Shown: piece by piece, positions 9,985-19,900 of the stretch
Position numbering within the stretch: position 1 is the stretch's first letter
Layout: every line of letters begins with the position of its first letter
Assembly: GCA_943736015.1 (NCBI GenBank)
Contig: OX031059.1
Location: forward strand, 53,393,159-53,457,158
Direction of reading: 5' to 3'
Source of the DNA: Tridacna crocea
Taxonomy: Eukaryota; Mollusca; Bivalvia; Cardiida; Cardiidae
DNA: 64,000 nucleotides
Notes under the pieces: model-generated
Databases searched by the model: none
What the model was told of the DNA's origin: nothing
The model's input: only the letters and a program-made list of their open reading frames with translations
Translations under genes and position numbers: made by a program

Positions 9985-10290
9985 TACGCTTCATCTCTAC
10001 TAAGATTCTGAAAGTGGAAACATTGCAGGAAAACAAGAAAATGCAAATAAGAAGCATTTTCTCATTTTCTTGCAGTATTTTCTACTCTATCGAAAATGAA
10101 ATTTTACTTTCTGATTCACAGTCAACTTGTCATCTGCAAATCATGCTGTCGATATGGACAAGTCTACATTTTGCTAAAGTTATTAAAAACTATCAATTTT
10201 TATTTCTTCAAAATGTTGTCCATTTAGTAGCTTCTATCAGTTGACCTCTTCCTCAGGGCTGTAAAGACCCATGTAATTGTGTGGTAAAGG
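9985..10290 (+). mobile_element. TH-A, decayed
   Basis: Hairpin core 'cattgcaggaaaacaagaaaatgc' with a matching but diverged right arm (gcattttctcattttcttgcag). Both arms share the CAGGAAAACA / TTTTCTTGCAG-type changes. The long side ends near 'gtggtaaaggg'. Confidence 0.55.
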
Positions 10291-10730
10291 GATAACCTTT
10301 TACCAAACAATCCAATGTTTAAACAACTCTTGGAAAGAAGCCCACCAGAAACGTAGCTGGAACAGGATAAAAGCAGCTCTTTTTTCTTATATCAACAATG
10401 TTTTATAGCCTTTTAGTGTTTGGTTCTATGAGTCCCATTTAGTTTGTTGTCTATAATAGCTTTGAATTTGAACTAGTGGGACATTTTGTAATTTGCTTGA
10501 CCCCTGCCAAAATAATCCCTGGTTTCTACGATGCTGAGAAAACAGGCTTTCGAAAACACTGTAGAAAATGTAGAAAATGCAGGAAACCATCATTTTCTCC
10601 TTTTCCCTGAATGTTTTTTACCCATTTCATAGACAATAATTATAATTTTACTTTTAATTTGTTGTCTTTTGAAATGCTTTCAATTTGGTCTAGTTAAAAA
10701 TCTTGTCATATGGGGAACGGGTTACAAGAG
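10291..10730 (+). mobile_element. Two decayed TH-A copies in tandem
   Basis: The first runs from 'taaccttttaccaaacaatcc' to about 10490, with its hairpin nearly lost. The second starts near 10499 ('acccctgccaaaataatccctgg'), has a paired but diverged hairpin at about 10552-10614, and ends 'ggggaacgggtta'. Confidence 0.5.
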
Positions 10731-11093
10731 TTAAATATATAGCACGTACGCTCAGGATTTATCTAATGACAAATTTGGTATCGAAGGAAATTCATGTAAT
10801 TCTGTTCATTCTACTGCCACTCACGAAACAGTTGTTTCGTATAAAAGCCTCGGTAATTTTTGTAATATACCTTGGGAACGAAAATAATGAAATCAGAATC
10901 CCTCTTCGCTTTGGACTTAATAGTATAAGCATGTCCTATAACCTCCCACTAATGGTCTTGAATAATCATTTTATCATTTGTCAATCTCTCTTGTAATGAC
11001 AGTCTTTACCTTGTCACCATTTTTCTTACAAGAAAAACCTTTTTTGTGTCCACTCCTGCACTGCTCTCGGTTTCTGTGTGACATAGACATGTC
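10731..11093. other. No feature recognised
   Basis: A 97-codon plus-strand frame (10703-10996) overlaps the end of a decayed element and has no recognisable motif. Confidence 0.35.
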
Positions 11094-11105
11094 AAAAATG
11101 GTTTC

Positions 11106-11321
11106 CGTGTGGTGTTCGTTGTCATGAGATACAGCGTCGGCCTCATAACCTAAAGGTCCTGAGTTCGATACCTGGGAGAGGGTGTCAACTTTGGGGTTTT
11201 TCATTGGTCCACACGTTCAGCGCGAGTATTGGTATAGCTCCCCGGAAGCAAATTCGAGAGAGATTAGTATAAGTTGAAAGAACTTGTTTCTCAGTCGATG
11301 TAAAATAAATAGGTCTAAACT
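11106..11321 (+). mobile_element. SINE with tRNA-Met-like head, complete
   Basis: The head (about 11120-11172) resembles an elongator tRNA-Met: anticodon-loop sequence CTCATAACC, then AAAGGTC, and a B-box-like GAGTTCGATACC. The body is unrelated to tRNA, and the 3' end is 'gatgtaaaataaatagg'. It is flanked by a 12-bp target-site duplication AAAAATGGTTTC (11094-11105 and 11322-11333), which marks the unit as a retroposed insertion. RNA polymerase III transcription from internal promoter boxes is known for this class. It is not a functional tRNA gene. Confidence 0.85.
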
Positions 11322-11333
11322 AAAAATGGTTTC

Positions 11334-12109
11334 GGATTATTCCATATCAGTTGTAGACAAAAGGCATTGAAGTAACAAGCCCTTTTAGATGTATGCAACC
11401 CTTTTTATAGAGCTCAATAATCAAATCTAGTAATCAAATCTTGTAATCTTTCTTTTGTTCTATATATTTACAGTATCATAATTATGATTCTGGTAAGAAA
11501 AAATAAAAATTGAAAAATGGGTCACAAGTTATGCATATTTCAGTTACGAGACAGTGCTATTCTTTTAAGAGCACATCAACATTTATTAGTAGGAAACCTG
11601 TCTTTGTTATTCAAGAAGGATGACTGTTTGAATTAAAGACATTTATCAAACTTGCTGATTCACAAAATTAGTCAAATCAGTAGGCACATCACGTATATAC
11701 CTTTAGAAAAAAATAAAACAAAAAATATGCAACAGAGGGATAAAACATTTTCAATTAATTTTTCACCAATATGCCACTACAATTCTGTTACAGGATCCTG
11801 CCAATCCTATATAGTAGAAATCCATTTCACAGATCGTTTGGAAGCAATTCATATGAATACCCACAAGATAGAATAACAGATTGGAAATATCTCCATTCAT
11901 CAGGATCTCTGTGTAGAATTTCTCAACATTTTACCTGAAAAGGCAGTTAAAGGATTGACTTGGAGCAGAAAAAGTACAAGACCAGTTATGGTTCATGAAA
12001 AATAAAAACAGAATGATGTTGAATGCATAGGCTTGCACTGTTAACTGTGACACAGGTTTGACAAAATATCACATACATGTAGCAACTGATCAAAAGGCTA
12101 TTTTGACCA
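11334..12109. other. No gene recognised
   Basis: AT-rich sequence. A 74-codon frame at 11652-11876 looks fortuitous. Confidence 0.35.
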
Positions 12110-12307
12110 GGGTCCGTATTCACCAACCATTCTTAAGAACGTTCTAAGTCTTATTCTTCAAAATTTCGTCCATGTGAAAATAACACAACATCTGATTGGC
12201 TAAACCATATGGTTTAGCCAATCAGAGGTTCCGTTACTTTCATAGTCAGAAAATCTTGAAGAATAAGACAAAGAACGTTCTTAAGAATGATTGGTGAATA
12301 CGGACCC
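12110..12307. mobile_element. Foldback element C, intact
   Basis: 198-bp near-palindrome. The left end GGGTCCGTATTCACCAA pairs with the right end TTGGTGAATACGGACCC, and the inner arm has CTTAAGAACGTTCT. The centre is the palindrome TAAACCATATGGTTTA flanked by ATTGGC / GCCAAT. Both flanks read CAG, a possible 3-bp duplication (weak). Copies lie at 18583, 24713 and, interrupted, 45316. Confidence 0.85.
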
Positions 12308-12818
12308 AGAATGTCTAACAAAACTTTGGCTAGGATAGATCAATGATCCTACTGCAAACTCTGTGCCATTTATGCATTGATCTGGGCTGTCCAAACAAGC
12401 ACCTTATGTTGGTTTTAGCATGCTAAGAGTTAATTAGGAAGGCGATTCCGAAAAGTCTTGCCCATACTAATCCTTCTCCTTTGCAGAAGTCTGAGGGAAG
12501 GAAGTAATCCAGTGATTCTTTGCATGATTAAGTTCTTCCACAGAAGTGGTTCGCTGTATCTGTGGATAACAAAATCCTTAATGCCCAGTGTAGACCAAAG
12601 GAAGCCTGAACGCACTTTATGTAGGCTTACAGAATTGTGTGCTCATAATGGTGTGAGTAGTACCATTTCACTGTTCAAGCTTTGTTCCAACTGTTTTACT
12701 GCCATGACGGGTTTTGAAACAATTTGGAAAGATTTTTTGATGGCCTTCTAACAAGATTACTTAGACCATTGCATTTGGTTGTACAAGATAACTAATAAAG
12801 CTAAAAGCAGAAAAGCCT
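12308..12818. other. No gene recognised
   Basis: Opposed open frames at 12430-12615 and 12458-12751 have no motif I recognise and no codon or splice support. Confidence 0.35.
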
Positions 12819-12938
12819 TTAACCCTATCATGTGCTTTAATGATCCTGAGGAAGACGGCTTCCAAAAATATTCTTTGGAAACATAGAAAATCGTGATGCT
12901 TTCTACCGTAGAAAGATGAATGTTTGGCAAAGAGTTAA
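12819..12938 (+). mobile_element. TH-A, short decayed derivative
   Basis: TTAA at both ends (12819-12822, 12935-12938) with CCCTATCATG and GGCAAAGAG termini. The interior is only about 112 bp, and the hairpin is reduced to 'gatgctttctacc'. Confidence 0.5.
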
Positions 12939-13657
12939 ACAGCTTCTTCCACAAAGACCAGCATTGCAGATTTTTTAAATAATTTGATAGGCATTGATAA
13001 ACATGACAACAATGGGGCAGAAGTTTTCAATTTTACTTTACACCTTATTTATATGATACAGATTGGATTGGTGTTGGAGGGTAATTCCTCTTGCTTAATA
13101 GAATTACAGTGTTTCATGTGCTGAAATTTTAGGTGGGAAATTTCCAAGCATTATCACCCAGTCTTCATGGAACTTAGTAACTATGATGTTTGTCTCCTTT
13201 TTTGTTTAACTCTATTATTTATACTAAGTCACTAATGATTTGGCAAACAACGCCGACACAATCTGTTTTTTCTCTGTGAAGTGAAAGGCATGATACTGCT
13301 TATAACATGGTTCATATGTCCACAAGGAAATCAGATAATGAGGTAAAACCCAAATATAGAAACTGTAAATCCTAGTTTTTCTCTATACTTTATTGTGACA
13401 CAACAATTGGTCTGATAGAAATTCTGAAGACAGTTTATGTGCAAGAGATACAAGATATATTTTCTTCTAATAGGCACCTGTGCTGACAAAACATATAATT
13501 TATATTCAACAAAGACATCATTGTGACAAGAAAACAATCCTGTGGTCAATAGAAAGAGAAATTCCATCTTTTTGATGGACTTTTTATTATAATTTGACTC
13601 TTAGAGCACCAAATAAACCCAAACGACACTTTCAGTCTAGTAATGACATCCAACTTA
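12939..13657. other. No gene recognised
   Basis: AT-rich unique sequence. The 78-codon minus frame at 13331-13567 is unsupported. Confidence 0.35.
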
Positions 13658-13866
13658 CTGTGGTGTCCGTGGTTGTGAGGTAGAGCATCGGCCTCATAAC
13701 CTAAAGGTCCCGAGTTTGGTACCCGGAAGCAGGTGTCAACTTTGGGATTTTTCATTGGCTCACAAATTCGGCGCGAGTACTGGTGTAGTTCCCGGGAAGC
13801 AGAATCAAGAGATATTAGTTGTAAGAACTTGTTTCTCAATCGATGTAAAATAAATATGTTTAAACT
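13658..13866 (+). mobile_element. SINE with tRNA-Met-like head, second copy
   Basis: Same family as 11106-11321: GGCCTCATAACCTAAAGGTC, a mutated B box (gagtttggtaccc), and the tail 'gatgtaaaataaatatg'. A short candidate target duplication AACTTA (13652-13657 and 13867-13872) borders it. Only the minimal duplication is convincing, so boundaries are less certain than in the first copy. Confidence 0.8.
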
Positions 13867-13872
13867 AACTTA

Positions 13873-14362
13873 ATTGCAATCTCAAAATTGCGCTCGTACA
13901 AAATTTCCTAGCAAAGCAGATAGTATAGATGAAAAAACGAACTATTTTTTTCGCTAAGTTTGGTCTTGGTCTACACTTGCATCAAAAGCAAAGTTCTGTA
14001 GTTGTGACAGGCGCTTTAAATGTTTATCATGAATGATTACTTCCTATTGTTTGGGTTTATTTTCGGTATTAAATCCTTCATCTAATGATGTTTGTGGGAG
14101 GTATTTACCATTCAACAAGTAAAGGCAAATATTGAATTGAAATAAAAAAAATGGCTTAGAAAACAAACATTTATCATTTATACCTACAGGCTTAAGATTT
14201 GTAACATTTAAAGCTTTTCAGTGCAGCTTAGAAAAAAGATAAGTTTGTCAACCAGCAGTTTTCTACTTTTTCCCTCAATGTTTTCTACCTTTGCAGAAAC
14301 GAATCTCATCTAGGTGACCAGTTTGGCAAAACATATGAGCCATGTTCTCTGAATAAAGGATT
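13873..14362. other. No gene recognised
   Basis: AT-rich. A single TH-A-like arm (cagttttctactttttccctcaatg) lies near 14255-14280, without termini. Confidence 0.35.
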
Positions 14363-14591
14363 TTAACTCTTTACCAAACGACAAAATTTTAGGTTTGTCC
14401 AAATCGAAAGCATTTACAGACGACAAAATAAAAGTGACTAAAAATTTGAAATTTGCTTTGTGAAGGGTAGAAAACATTGTGGAAAAAGGAGAAAATGCTG
14501 GTTACCAACATTTTCTCCTTTTCCCACAATGTTTTTTAAAGGCTTCTTTCTCAGGGGCGTCAAAAGTAGGGTTTGTGTGGTAATGGGTTAA
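14363..14591 (-). mobile_element. TH-A element, complete
   Basis: TTAA at 14363-14366 and 14588-14591. Long side first, with near-perfect hairpin arms differing only at 'ggaaaaagg' and 'accaaca'. Confidence 0.88.
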
Positions 14592-14616
14592 TGCATCTTC
14601 AAAAAGTATTAACCCA

Positions 14617-14647
14617 AGTCAGCCTGCCCAGTCCAGGCAGGCTGACC
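14617..14647. repeat. Short hairpin
   Basis: AGTCAGCCTGCC faces GGCAGGCTGACC across a 7-nt loop, immediately after a TH-A copy. Function unknown. Confidence 0.7.
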
Positions 14648-14686
14648 TTGATCTAAACCTTTCACTGTTGGTAAATTGTCTCGATA

Positions 14687-14910
14687 TTAACCTTTTACCC
14701 CATAAGGCATTTCTATGGTATCTCTAATTGACCCTAAATAACAGCAAGGATGAAGCCATTTCGTATGTATATATGACACCTTGTGACAGCATAGAAAACA
14801 TTGTGGCAAAAGGTGAAATTGCTCGTCACGAGCAATTTCACCTTTTGCGACAATGTTTTCCAAAGGCGCCTACAAGCAATGCATAATAAAGGACCATTCT
14901 ACCTCAGGGT
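14687..14910 (+). mobile_element. TH-B element, left end intact
   Basis: Left end TTAACCTTTTACCCC. The hairpin at about 14797-14864 has arms GGCAAAAGGTGAAATTGCTC against the reverse complement, with centre GTCAC. The right side (cctacaagcaatgcat) decays without a clear TTAA. Its interior is one boundary of the large duplication. Confidence 0.78.
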
Positions 14911-15148
14911 CAAGTAGGTTGTTTGACAGAATGGGCTAAATATGGATACATGAACATTTGATGACTTCCTTGGAACCATGCATTACAGAAATGCATCAAG
15001 TAGGTTCCTAGTTAGAAACAGAACCAATACAAAATACAATGAAACAAAATTCAACACAACACAACGAAACCCAAATAGAAGGAAACAAGAATGAAATGGA
15101 ACAAAACGGAATGGTACAAAGTCAAACAGAAGTAAAATCTGTACCATT

Positions 15149-15380
15149 TTAACTATTTACCCCTAAGGCATTTCTAAGGTATCTCTAATTGACCCTAAAT
15201 AACAGCAAAGATGAAGCCATTTCTTATGTGTATATGACACCTTTTGATAGCATAGACCACACTGTGACAAAAGGTGAAATTGATCGTCACGAGCAATTTC
15301 ACCTTTTGCCACAATGTTTTCCAAAGACTCCTACAAGCAATGCATAGAAATGAGATTCTATGGAATAAAGAGTCAATTAA
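15149..15380 (+). mobile_element. TH-B element
   Basis: TTAACTATTTACCCC left end and 'taaagagtcaattaa' right end. The arms are not fully matched: the left arm has cactgtgacaaaagg and attgatcg, the right arm is canonical. Duplicated at 21542-21773. Confidence 0.78.
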
Positions 15381-15432
15381 TGGAACAACGTAAATAAGAA
15401 AATTTGCAGGTGGTTGTACACAAGATGATCCA

Positions 15433-15670
15433 TGGATGCATCTATCCATGCCTTCTTGAAGTTTGTATTACCAGTGCTTCCAACAGCATTTTTCCCAAGC
15501 CACTGATTTTATTCCCACATAACTATTGGTGCAACAATGATCAGTGGTGAGGGAAGAATGAATCCTGTCACACAGCTATCATCAGTTCTCAGAAAGAAGA
15601 TTGAACAAGAGACCTCATGTTCTCAAGTCCTGTACTCCTGTACACTACCAACTGTGCCACAGGGGCTCAG
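15433..15670 (-). mobile_element. SINE-2 (tRNA-derived), minus strand
   Basis: On the minus strand the head reads CTGTGGCACAGTTGGTAGTG (A-box-like), then GACTTGAGAAC and a decayed B box. The body carries 'atccatgccttcttgaag' and 'gaatgaatcctgtcac' on the plus strand. Related copies lie at 21832, 34672 and 44955 (minus) and 37343 (plus). Confidence 0.7.
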
Positions 15671-15775
15671 CATACATGTATGTGGGCATCTTGCAGAAGT
15701 ACTGTAGTACCAAAATGAAAGACAAACAGAACAGAGAGAAAATTAAATATCTCCTATAAGCCATTTTTTTTAAAT

Positions 15776-16179
15776 TTTATTATATACTTAGCAGTGAAAT
15801 CCTGGAATTTCCCAGTGTAATAAATTTTGATATCATCACTAGTGACGATATCAACTTTCGCCTTCAATTCTTGCCTCAATTTAGGAACAACATTTTTTTT
15901 CATTTAGCAATTAAAGATAGTGTTCAAGGTAAGTTCTATATTTTCAACCAGACAATCCAACTACTTTTCTCAGTCATATTGAAAATAATAATGTTAATAA
16001 GGTATATAATAAATAGAATAATCAACTGGTTATTTTTGATATGAAAAATATCCTACTCGGATGCGTCGTAAGGCGTTAAAAAAAACCCTCGTGCTGCGCA
16101 CTCGTTTTTTCAACGCCTAACAACGCATCCTCGTGAGATATTTTTCATATCAAAAATAACCAGTTGATTATCCTCTATG
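15776..16179. mobile_element. Insertion with terminal 35-bp-arm foldback
   Basis: Present in duplication copy A and absent from copy B, so its approximate limits come from that comparison. Its right part is a foldback (16018-16171) with perfect outer arms (ataatcaactggttattttt and partner). Inner arms GGATGCGTCGTAAGGCGTT and AACGCCTAACAACGCATCC surround a CTCGTGCTGCGCACTCG core. The left part has a small palindrome, GATATCATCACTAGTGACGATATC-like. Class not recognised. Confidence 0.65.
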
Positions 16180-16254
16180 TATCAAATCCACTGAATATTG
16201 TGCAACTTCCAAAGCCTTGGGACCTGGTAATGTCTGCCATATTTAGACTAATGA

Positions 16255-16440
16255 TTATCTCTTTACCAAACGACAAATTTATAGACTGATCCAAATAGAA
16301 AACACTTGCAGATGACAAAATAAATGTGACTGAAAAGATAAAGTTTGCTATTGGAAGGGTACAAAATATTGTGGGAAAAGGAGAAAATGCTGCTTCTTTC
16401 ACAGGGTCATCAAAAGTCGTTATTCTGTGGTAAGGGTTAA
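16255..16440 (-). mobile_element. TH-A with hairpin arm deleted
   Basis: The left arm ends 'gagaaaatgctg' and runs directly into short-side 'cttctttcacagg'. The allele in copy B (22251-22468) keeps both arms, so the right arm was lost after duplication. The right TTAA at 16437-16440 is intact; the left is TTAT. Confidence 0.82.
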
Positions 16441-16535
16441 TCTTGATTCTTCTAGGTTTTTTTCAAGCCCTACAAAAATGTATAAGATAATTACAAGATT
16501 TCAGCAAAACAAATCATACAAAGAAAAATAATTAA

Positions 16536-16900
16536 TTGAGAGAAAAAAAGATAAATAAACAAAAAAAAAAATCATTTTTTTCTGTTCTTGTTTATTCTGT
16601 TTTGTTTAATTCCATTGCGTTTAATTATAATTTCCCGTGTCAGGATCGGGAGACGTATTGTTTTTCCCCATCTGTCCGTCTGTGTCTCTGTCTGTCTGTC
16701 CGTCTGTTGCAAATCGTACCTGCTCTATATCTGGAAAACCTTTTCAGATATTTGCATAAAACTTTACTCATTTGTAAAGCATCATGTGACAAAGTGTCCA
16801 GCACAAGAACTATAACTCTGTCTTTTATATTTCTCGAGTTATTTCCCTCTGATTATTTTCCGTACTCATTTTATGCACAATTTATATCCGCAATAGAAAT
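16536..16900. repeat. CTGT/CCGT-rich dispersed repeat
   Basis: 'ccatctgtccgtctgtgtctctgtctgtctg' at about 16668-16712, followed by 'ttgcaaatcgtacctgctctatatctgg'. The same block is at 22615-22990 in the duplicate, and a related block is at 47865-47960. The 193-codon frame at 16536-17117 runs through it and is not considered a gene. The repeat type is common in mollusc genomes (general knowledge). Confidence 0.6.
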
Positions 16901-17038
16901 CTGGGAGAAAAGATCTAGTTCACTGTTTGGTTATGTTTCCTATTTAATGGGGACTCTGCATCAAACCAGCTTTTACCAAAGTTCTGCTCATTTTGTAAAA
17001 TCAGATAGAAAGTTATATTGGTCAATTCATTTTCGTGA

Positions 17039-17337
17039 GGTTAATAACTTTTTATCCCACGACAAAATGATATGCTGCCCGAAACTGAAGGCCTTTGTAG
17101 ATGACATAATGAAATGAGCTTCAATTGATGGAATTGGTCTTTGAATATGGAAAAAACATTGTTGGAAAATGGGAAAAATGGGGAAAATGCTGGATAGCAG
17201 CATTTTCTCCTTTTGTCACTACATAGTATATTTTCTGAAGCTTTGTTTCCTGGGGTTGTCAGATCTCAATATCGTGTGTCCACAAGCGCTTTAAATTTTA
17301 GGCAAGTCTAAAAAAATGTTGCTCTGTAAAGAGTTAT
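17039..17337 (-). mobile_element. TH-A-like variant, long hairpin spacer
   Basis: Ends 'ttaataactttttatcccacgac' and 'tctgtaaagagtta'. The hairpin is changed, with 'ggggaaaatgctggatagc' on the left and 'gcattttctccttttgtc' on the right. Same element at 23080-23374. Confidence 0.6.
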
Positions 17338-17852
17338 TGAACAATTCATCAAGATTTGTGGCCAAAGTAATTACAGATCAACCTGATTTGCTGCTGCTTT
17401 TTTTCCCTGAAAATACATAATTAACCTAACATCTAACATAATGGTTGAAGTGTGTTATTCAATAAATGTTGTCCTTTAGCCTTTGTGGGTAGAGTGACTC
17501 CTAGCTTGAAGGGTTAATACATTAATTTTATTAGCTGTTTTTTTTTTATAGAGTCTTTCTATAGACAAGATTGTATCAGAATTAGATTCACCTAATCTCT
17601 GTATGCATTTGCATGACATCTCTAATCAGGTTGACTGCATCAGCTGACAGGAACCTAAATTGAATATTCATGTCCCGATAATGATTATGCCTTTGTAACA
17701 GTATCGTAATTTATTTCCAGCAGCTTAGCTGTGAAAAGACTGACTGATGTGCATCCAGACCAGAATATTGAAAAGGCTTTGACAGACTTTTTTTATTGCA
17801 TGGCTTGTTTACACTTGATGTAATGGGAATCTAATTTCCTTCTTGTATGGGC

Positions 17853-17983
17853 TTAACCCTTTCCAAAACGACAAACTTTTGGACAAGACCAAATTGAAAG
17901 CATTTTCTCCTTTTCCAACAATGTTTTCAATAGGCTACTATTCCAGACCCGTACAAACCAGGGATTGTATGGGAAAGGGTTAG
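17853..17983 (-). mobile_element. TH-A internal deletion at AGCATTT
   Basis: Compared with its duplicate (23880-24108), the segment between the first AGCATTT in the long side and the AGCATTT in the right hairpin arm is missing (about 100 bp). One copy of the 7-base word is left. Left TTAA 17853-17856; right end TTAG. Confidence 0.85.
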
Positions 17984-18027
17984 AGCCATCCTACTAAATC
18001 TAATTTTCATTGTGAATTCCAAAACTA

Positions 18028-18098
18028 GCTATCTCATTGGTTGAGACATTGAGATGGCTAGCTATCTGATTGGCTGAGACATTGAGATGGCTAGTGAT
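18028..18098 (+). repeat. Short tandem duplication
   Basis: 'agctatctcattggttgaga' recurs as 'agctatctgattggctgaga', two units of about 37 bp each. Also present in the duplicate near 24150-24222. Confidence 0.75.
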
Positions 18099-18582
18099 AG
18101 AATGCAGGGTTACCATAGATATAATCCATAAACATGCTGATTCTTACAAAATAAATGAAAATGAGAGCATAACTGTTGAGAAAGCTTTGTTTGATTCTGT
18201 TAAATTCTCTGCCAGATGACAAAGTTTTAGTCTTGCCCCTATTTAAGGCATTAATTTTGCAGGCAACATACAACCAGAAATGTCTCTTAGAAAAAAAGAG
18301 AGACGGCGGAAGATGCAATAAACGTGAATATTGAAAATCTATTGTTCGGTATGGAAAAAATCATCGAAAAATAATCTTACCAGCAAGTACTTCTCTTTCT
18401 TCTTTGTTTTGTTTATCATTTAAAAGATTGAGCTTTTGGTTAGATATATTTTTCCAAGATCAGATCTTCAACCAAATCATTGTTATAATAGAAGCAGTTG
18501 CTGCTAAGATTTATGTGTCCGGAAAATAACAATTTAGTATTCATACAGTGCGGTAGCGCTTTAAGAAATATTGGATTACCAG

Positions 18583-18782
18583 GGTTGGTATCCGCCAATC
18601 ATTCCTGAGAACATTCCAAGACTTATTCCGCAGAATCACGTACGTCAGTATAAAATTAACAGAACTTCTGACTGGCTAAACCATTTGGTTTAGCCGGTCA
18701 GAAGTTCTGTTACTTTAACAGCTAGACAATCTTGAAGAATAAGACAAAGAACATTCTTAAGAATGGTTGGTGAATACAGAAG
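18583..18782. mobile_element. Foldback element C, diverged
   Basis: Same centre (TAAACCATTTGGTTTA) and the right half GAATGGTTGGTGAATAC, but the left terminus is 'ggttggtatccgcc'. Carried in the segmental duplication. Confidence 0.8.
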
Positions 18783-18994
18783 CAGCTTGTAGAAGAATAG
18801 GAATATCTCTTTTCATATTCATTGGGACCCTATTAATTTGCTATTCCATAATCAAGAGGATTGATAAGTGATAGCAACGCTTGTACGTCTGTAGGGGCAT
18901 AGGGAATAAACATATTCATATTTTTGCCCATTCACAAAATACTCTTTATTCATTCTATACCAGTACCATAAAGAAGGTCAAAAGCCTGTGTATT

Positions 18995-19123
18995 CAGCTA
19001 CCTTTATAAAAAATTCTTTGAAATATTGTGAAAGAAGAGATGGTGCTGGTTACTAGAATTTTCTCCTTTCCTATCAAAATTTTCAAATGGGTTAATTAAA
19101 TATGGATATGTTTGTAAAGGTTT
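18995..19123 (+). mobile_element. TH-A remnant
   Basis: 'ggtgctggttactagaattttctcc' keeps part of the hairpin; both ends are eroded. It abuts the next TH-A copy. Confidence 0.5.
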
Positions 19124-19348
19124 AAACCTTTACCACACAATCCCTACTTTTGACGCTCCTGAGAAAGAAGCCTCTAGAAAACATTGTGGGAAAAGGAGAA
19201 AATGCTGGTAACCAGCATTTTCTCCTTTTCCCACTATGTTTTCTACCGGTCACAAAACAAAATTCAAATTTTCAGTCACTTATTTTGTCGTCTGCAAATG
19301 CTTTCGATTTGGACAAGTCTAAAATATTGTCGTTTGGTAATGAGTTAA
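19122..19348 (+). mobile_element. TH-A element
   Basis: Left end TTAAACCTTTACC, right end GGTAATGAGTTAA. The right arm has one change (cccactatg). The duplicate is 25251-25478. Confidence 0.87.
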
Positions 19349-19379
19349 AGTATAATAACGTAAATATGTCATGTTGGGT

Positions 19380-19900
19380 TCTGCTCCTATAGGTTCATAT
19401 GTTCCTTTAAATATGACACCAATCCAATGGACAATAAGAGCTTCACAGAGCAGCGCATGTACGCCTGAAGAGGCTTGTAAATGAGATAGGTTTTAGTGAA
19501 GGATGTAACGTAAAAGAATAGGACACTGTACAGTAAGGTTCCTCCCATACGACACCATGGAATTATTTGTTCTTCTGCACTGCACCTCTCAATGTGATCT
19601 ATGCACCTGTAAAGTATCATTTTAACACCTTTAATTATACTTTTTGATTTACTGCTCCTGACAAAATTCAAGTATGAAAAATAAATAAGGCCAAGAACTC
19701 CTAAACTATGGGACTCAAAGTTATGGTTCTTGTACAGTAAACATCTCCTTAATGTTATCTACCTGTCTTTGAAAATTTATGTTTACACCTTTAATAATTT
19801 CTGAGTTATGCTCCTGACTCAATTTAAGTATAAAAAATAACAAAGGGCAATAACTCTAGACAGAAGCGATCCAATGTTAAACATCATATGGACAACTACA
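19380..19900. repeat. Dispersed repeat with 'ggcaataactc' motifs
   Basis: Internally repetitive: 'ctcctgacaaaattcaagta'-like blocks recur at about 19650 and 19810, followed by 'aataaggcc' or 'aagggcaataactc'. The latter motif is familiar from mollusc repeats. The 94-codon minus frame at 19387-19671 is broken in the duplicate and is rejected as a gene. Confidence 0.45.

Larger units (their letters stand above)
14766..19726 (+). repeat. Segmental duplication, copy A
   Basis: Direct repeat of 21169-25856. Homology starts within the TH-B copy ('tatatgacacc') and ends at 'caaagttatggt'. It includes TH-B, SINE-2, TH-A, a CTGT-rich repeat and foldback C in the same order in both. Copy A alone holds a roughly 400-bp foldback insertion (15776-16179) and two damaged TH-A hairpins (16255, 17853). 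Confidence 0.9.

Noticed and set aside
11120..11172. Functional tRNA-Met gene
   Set aside because: Only the anticodon-loop and T-arm regions match. The acceptor stem is absent, and the unit has a SINE body and a target duplication.
16536..17117. 193-codon plus-strand reading frame
   Set aside because: It runs through a CTGT microsatellite, a dispersed repeat and part of a TH-A-like element. The duplicate at 22.6-23.1 kb does not keep it open.
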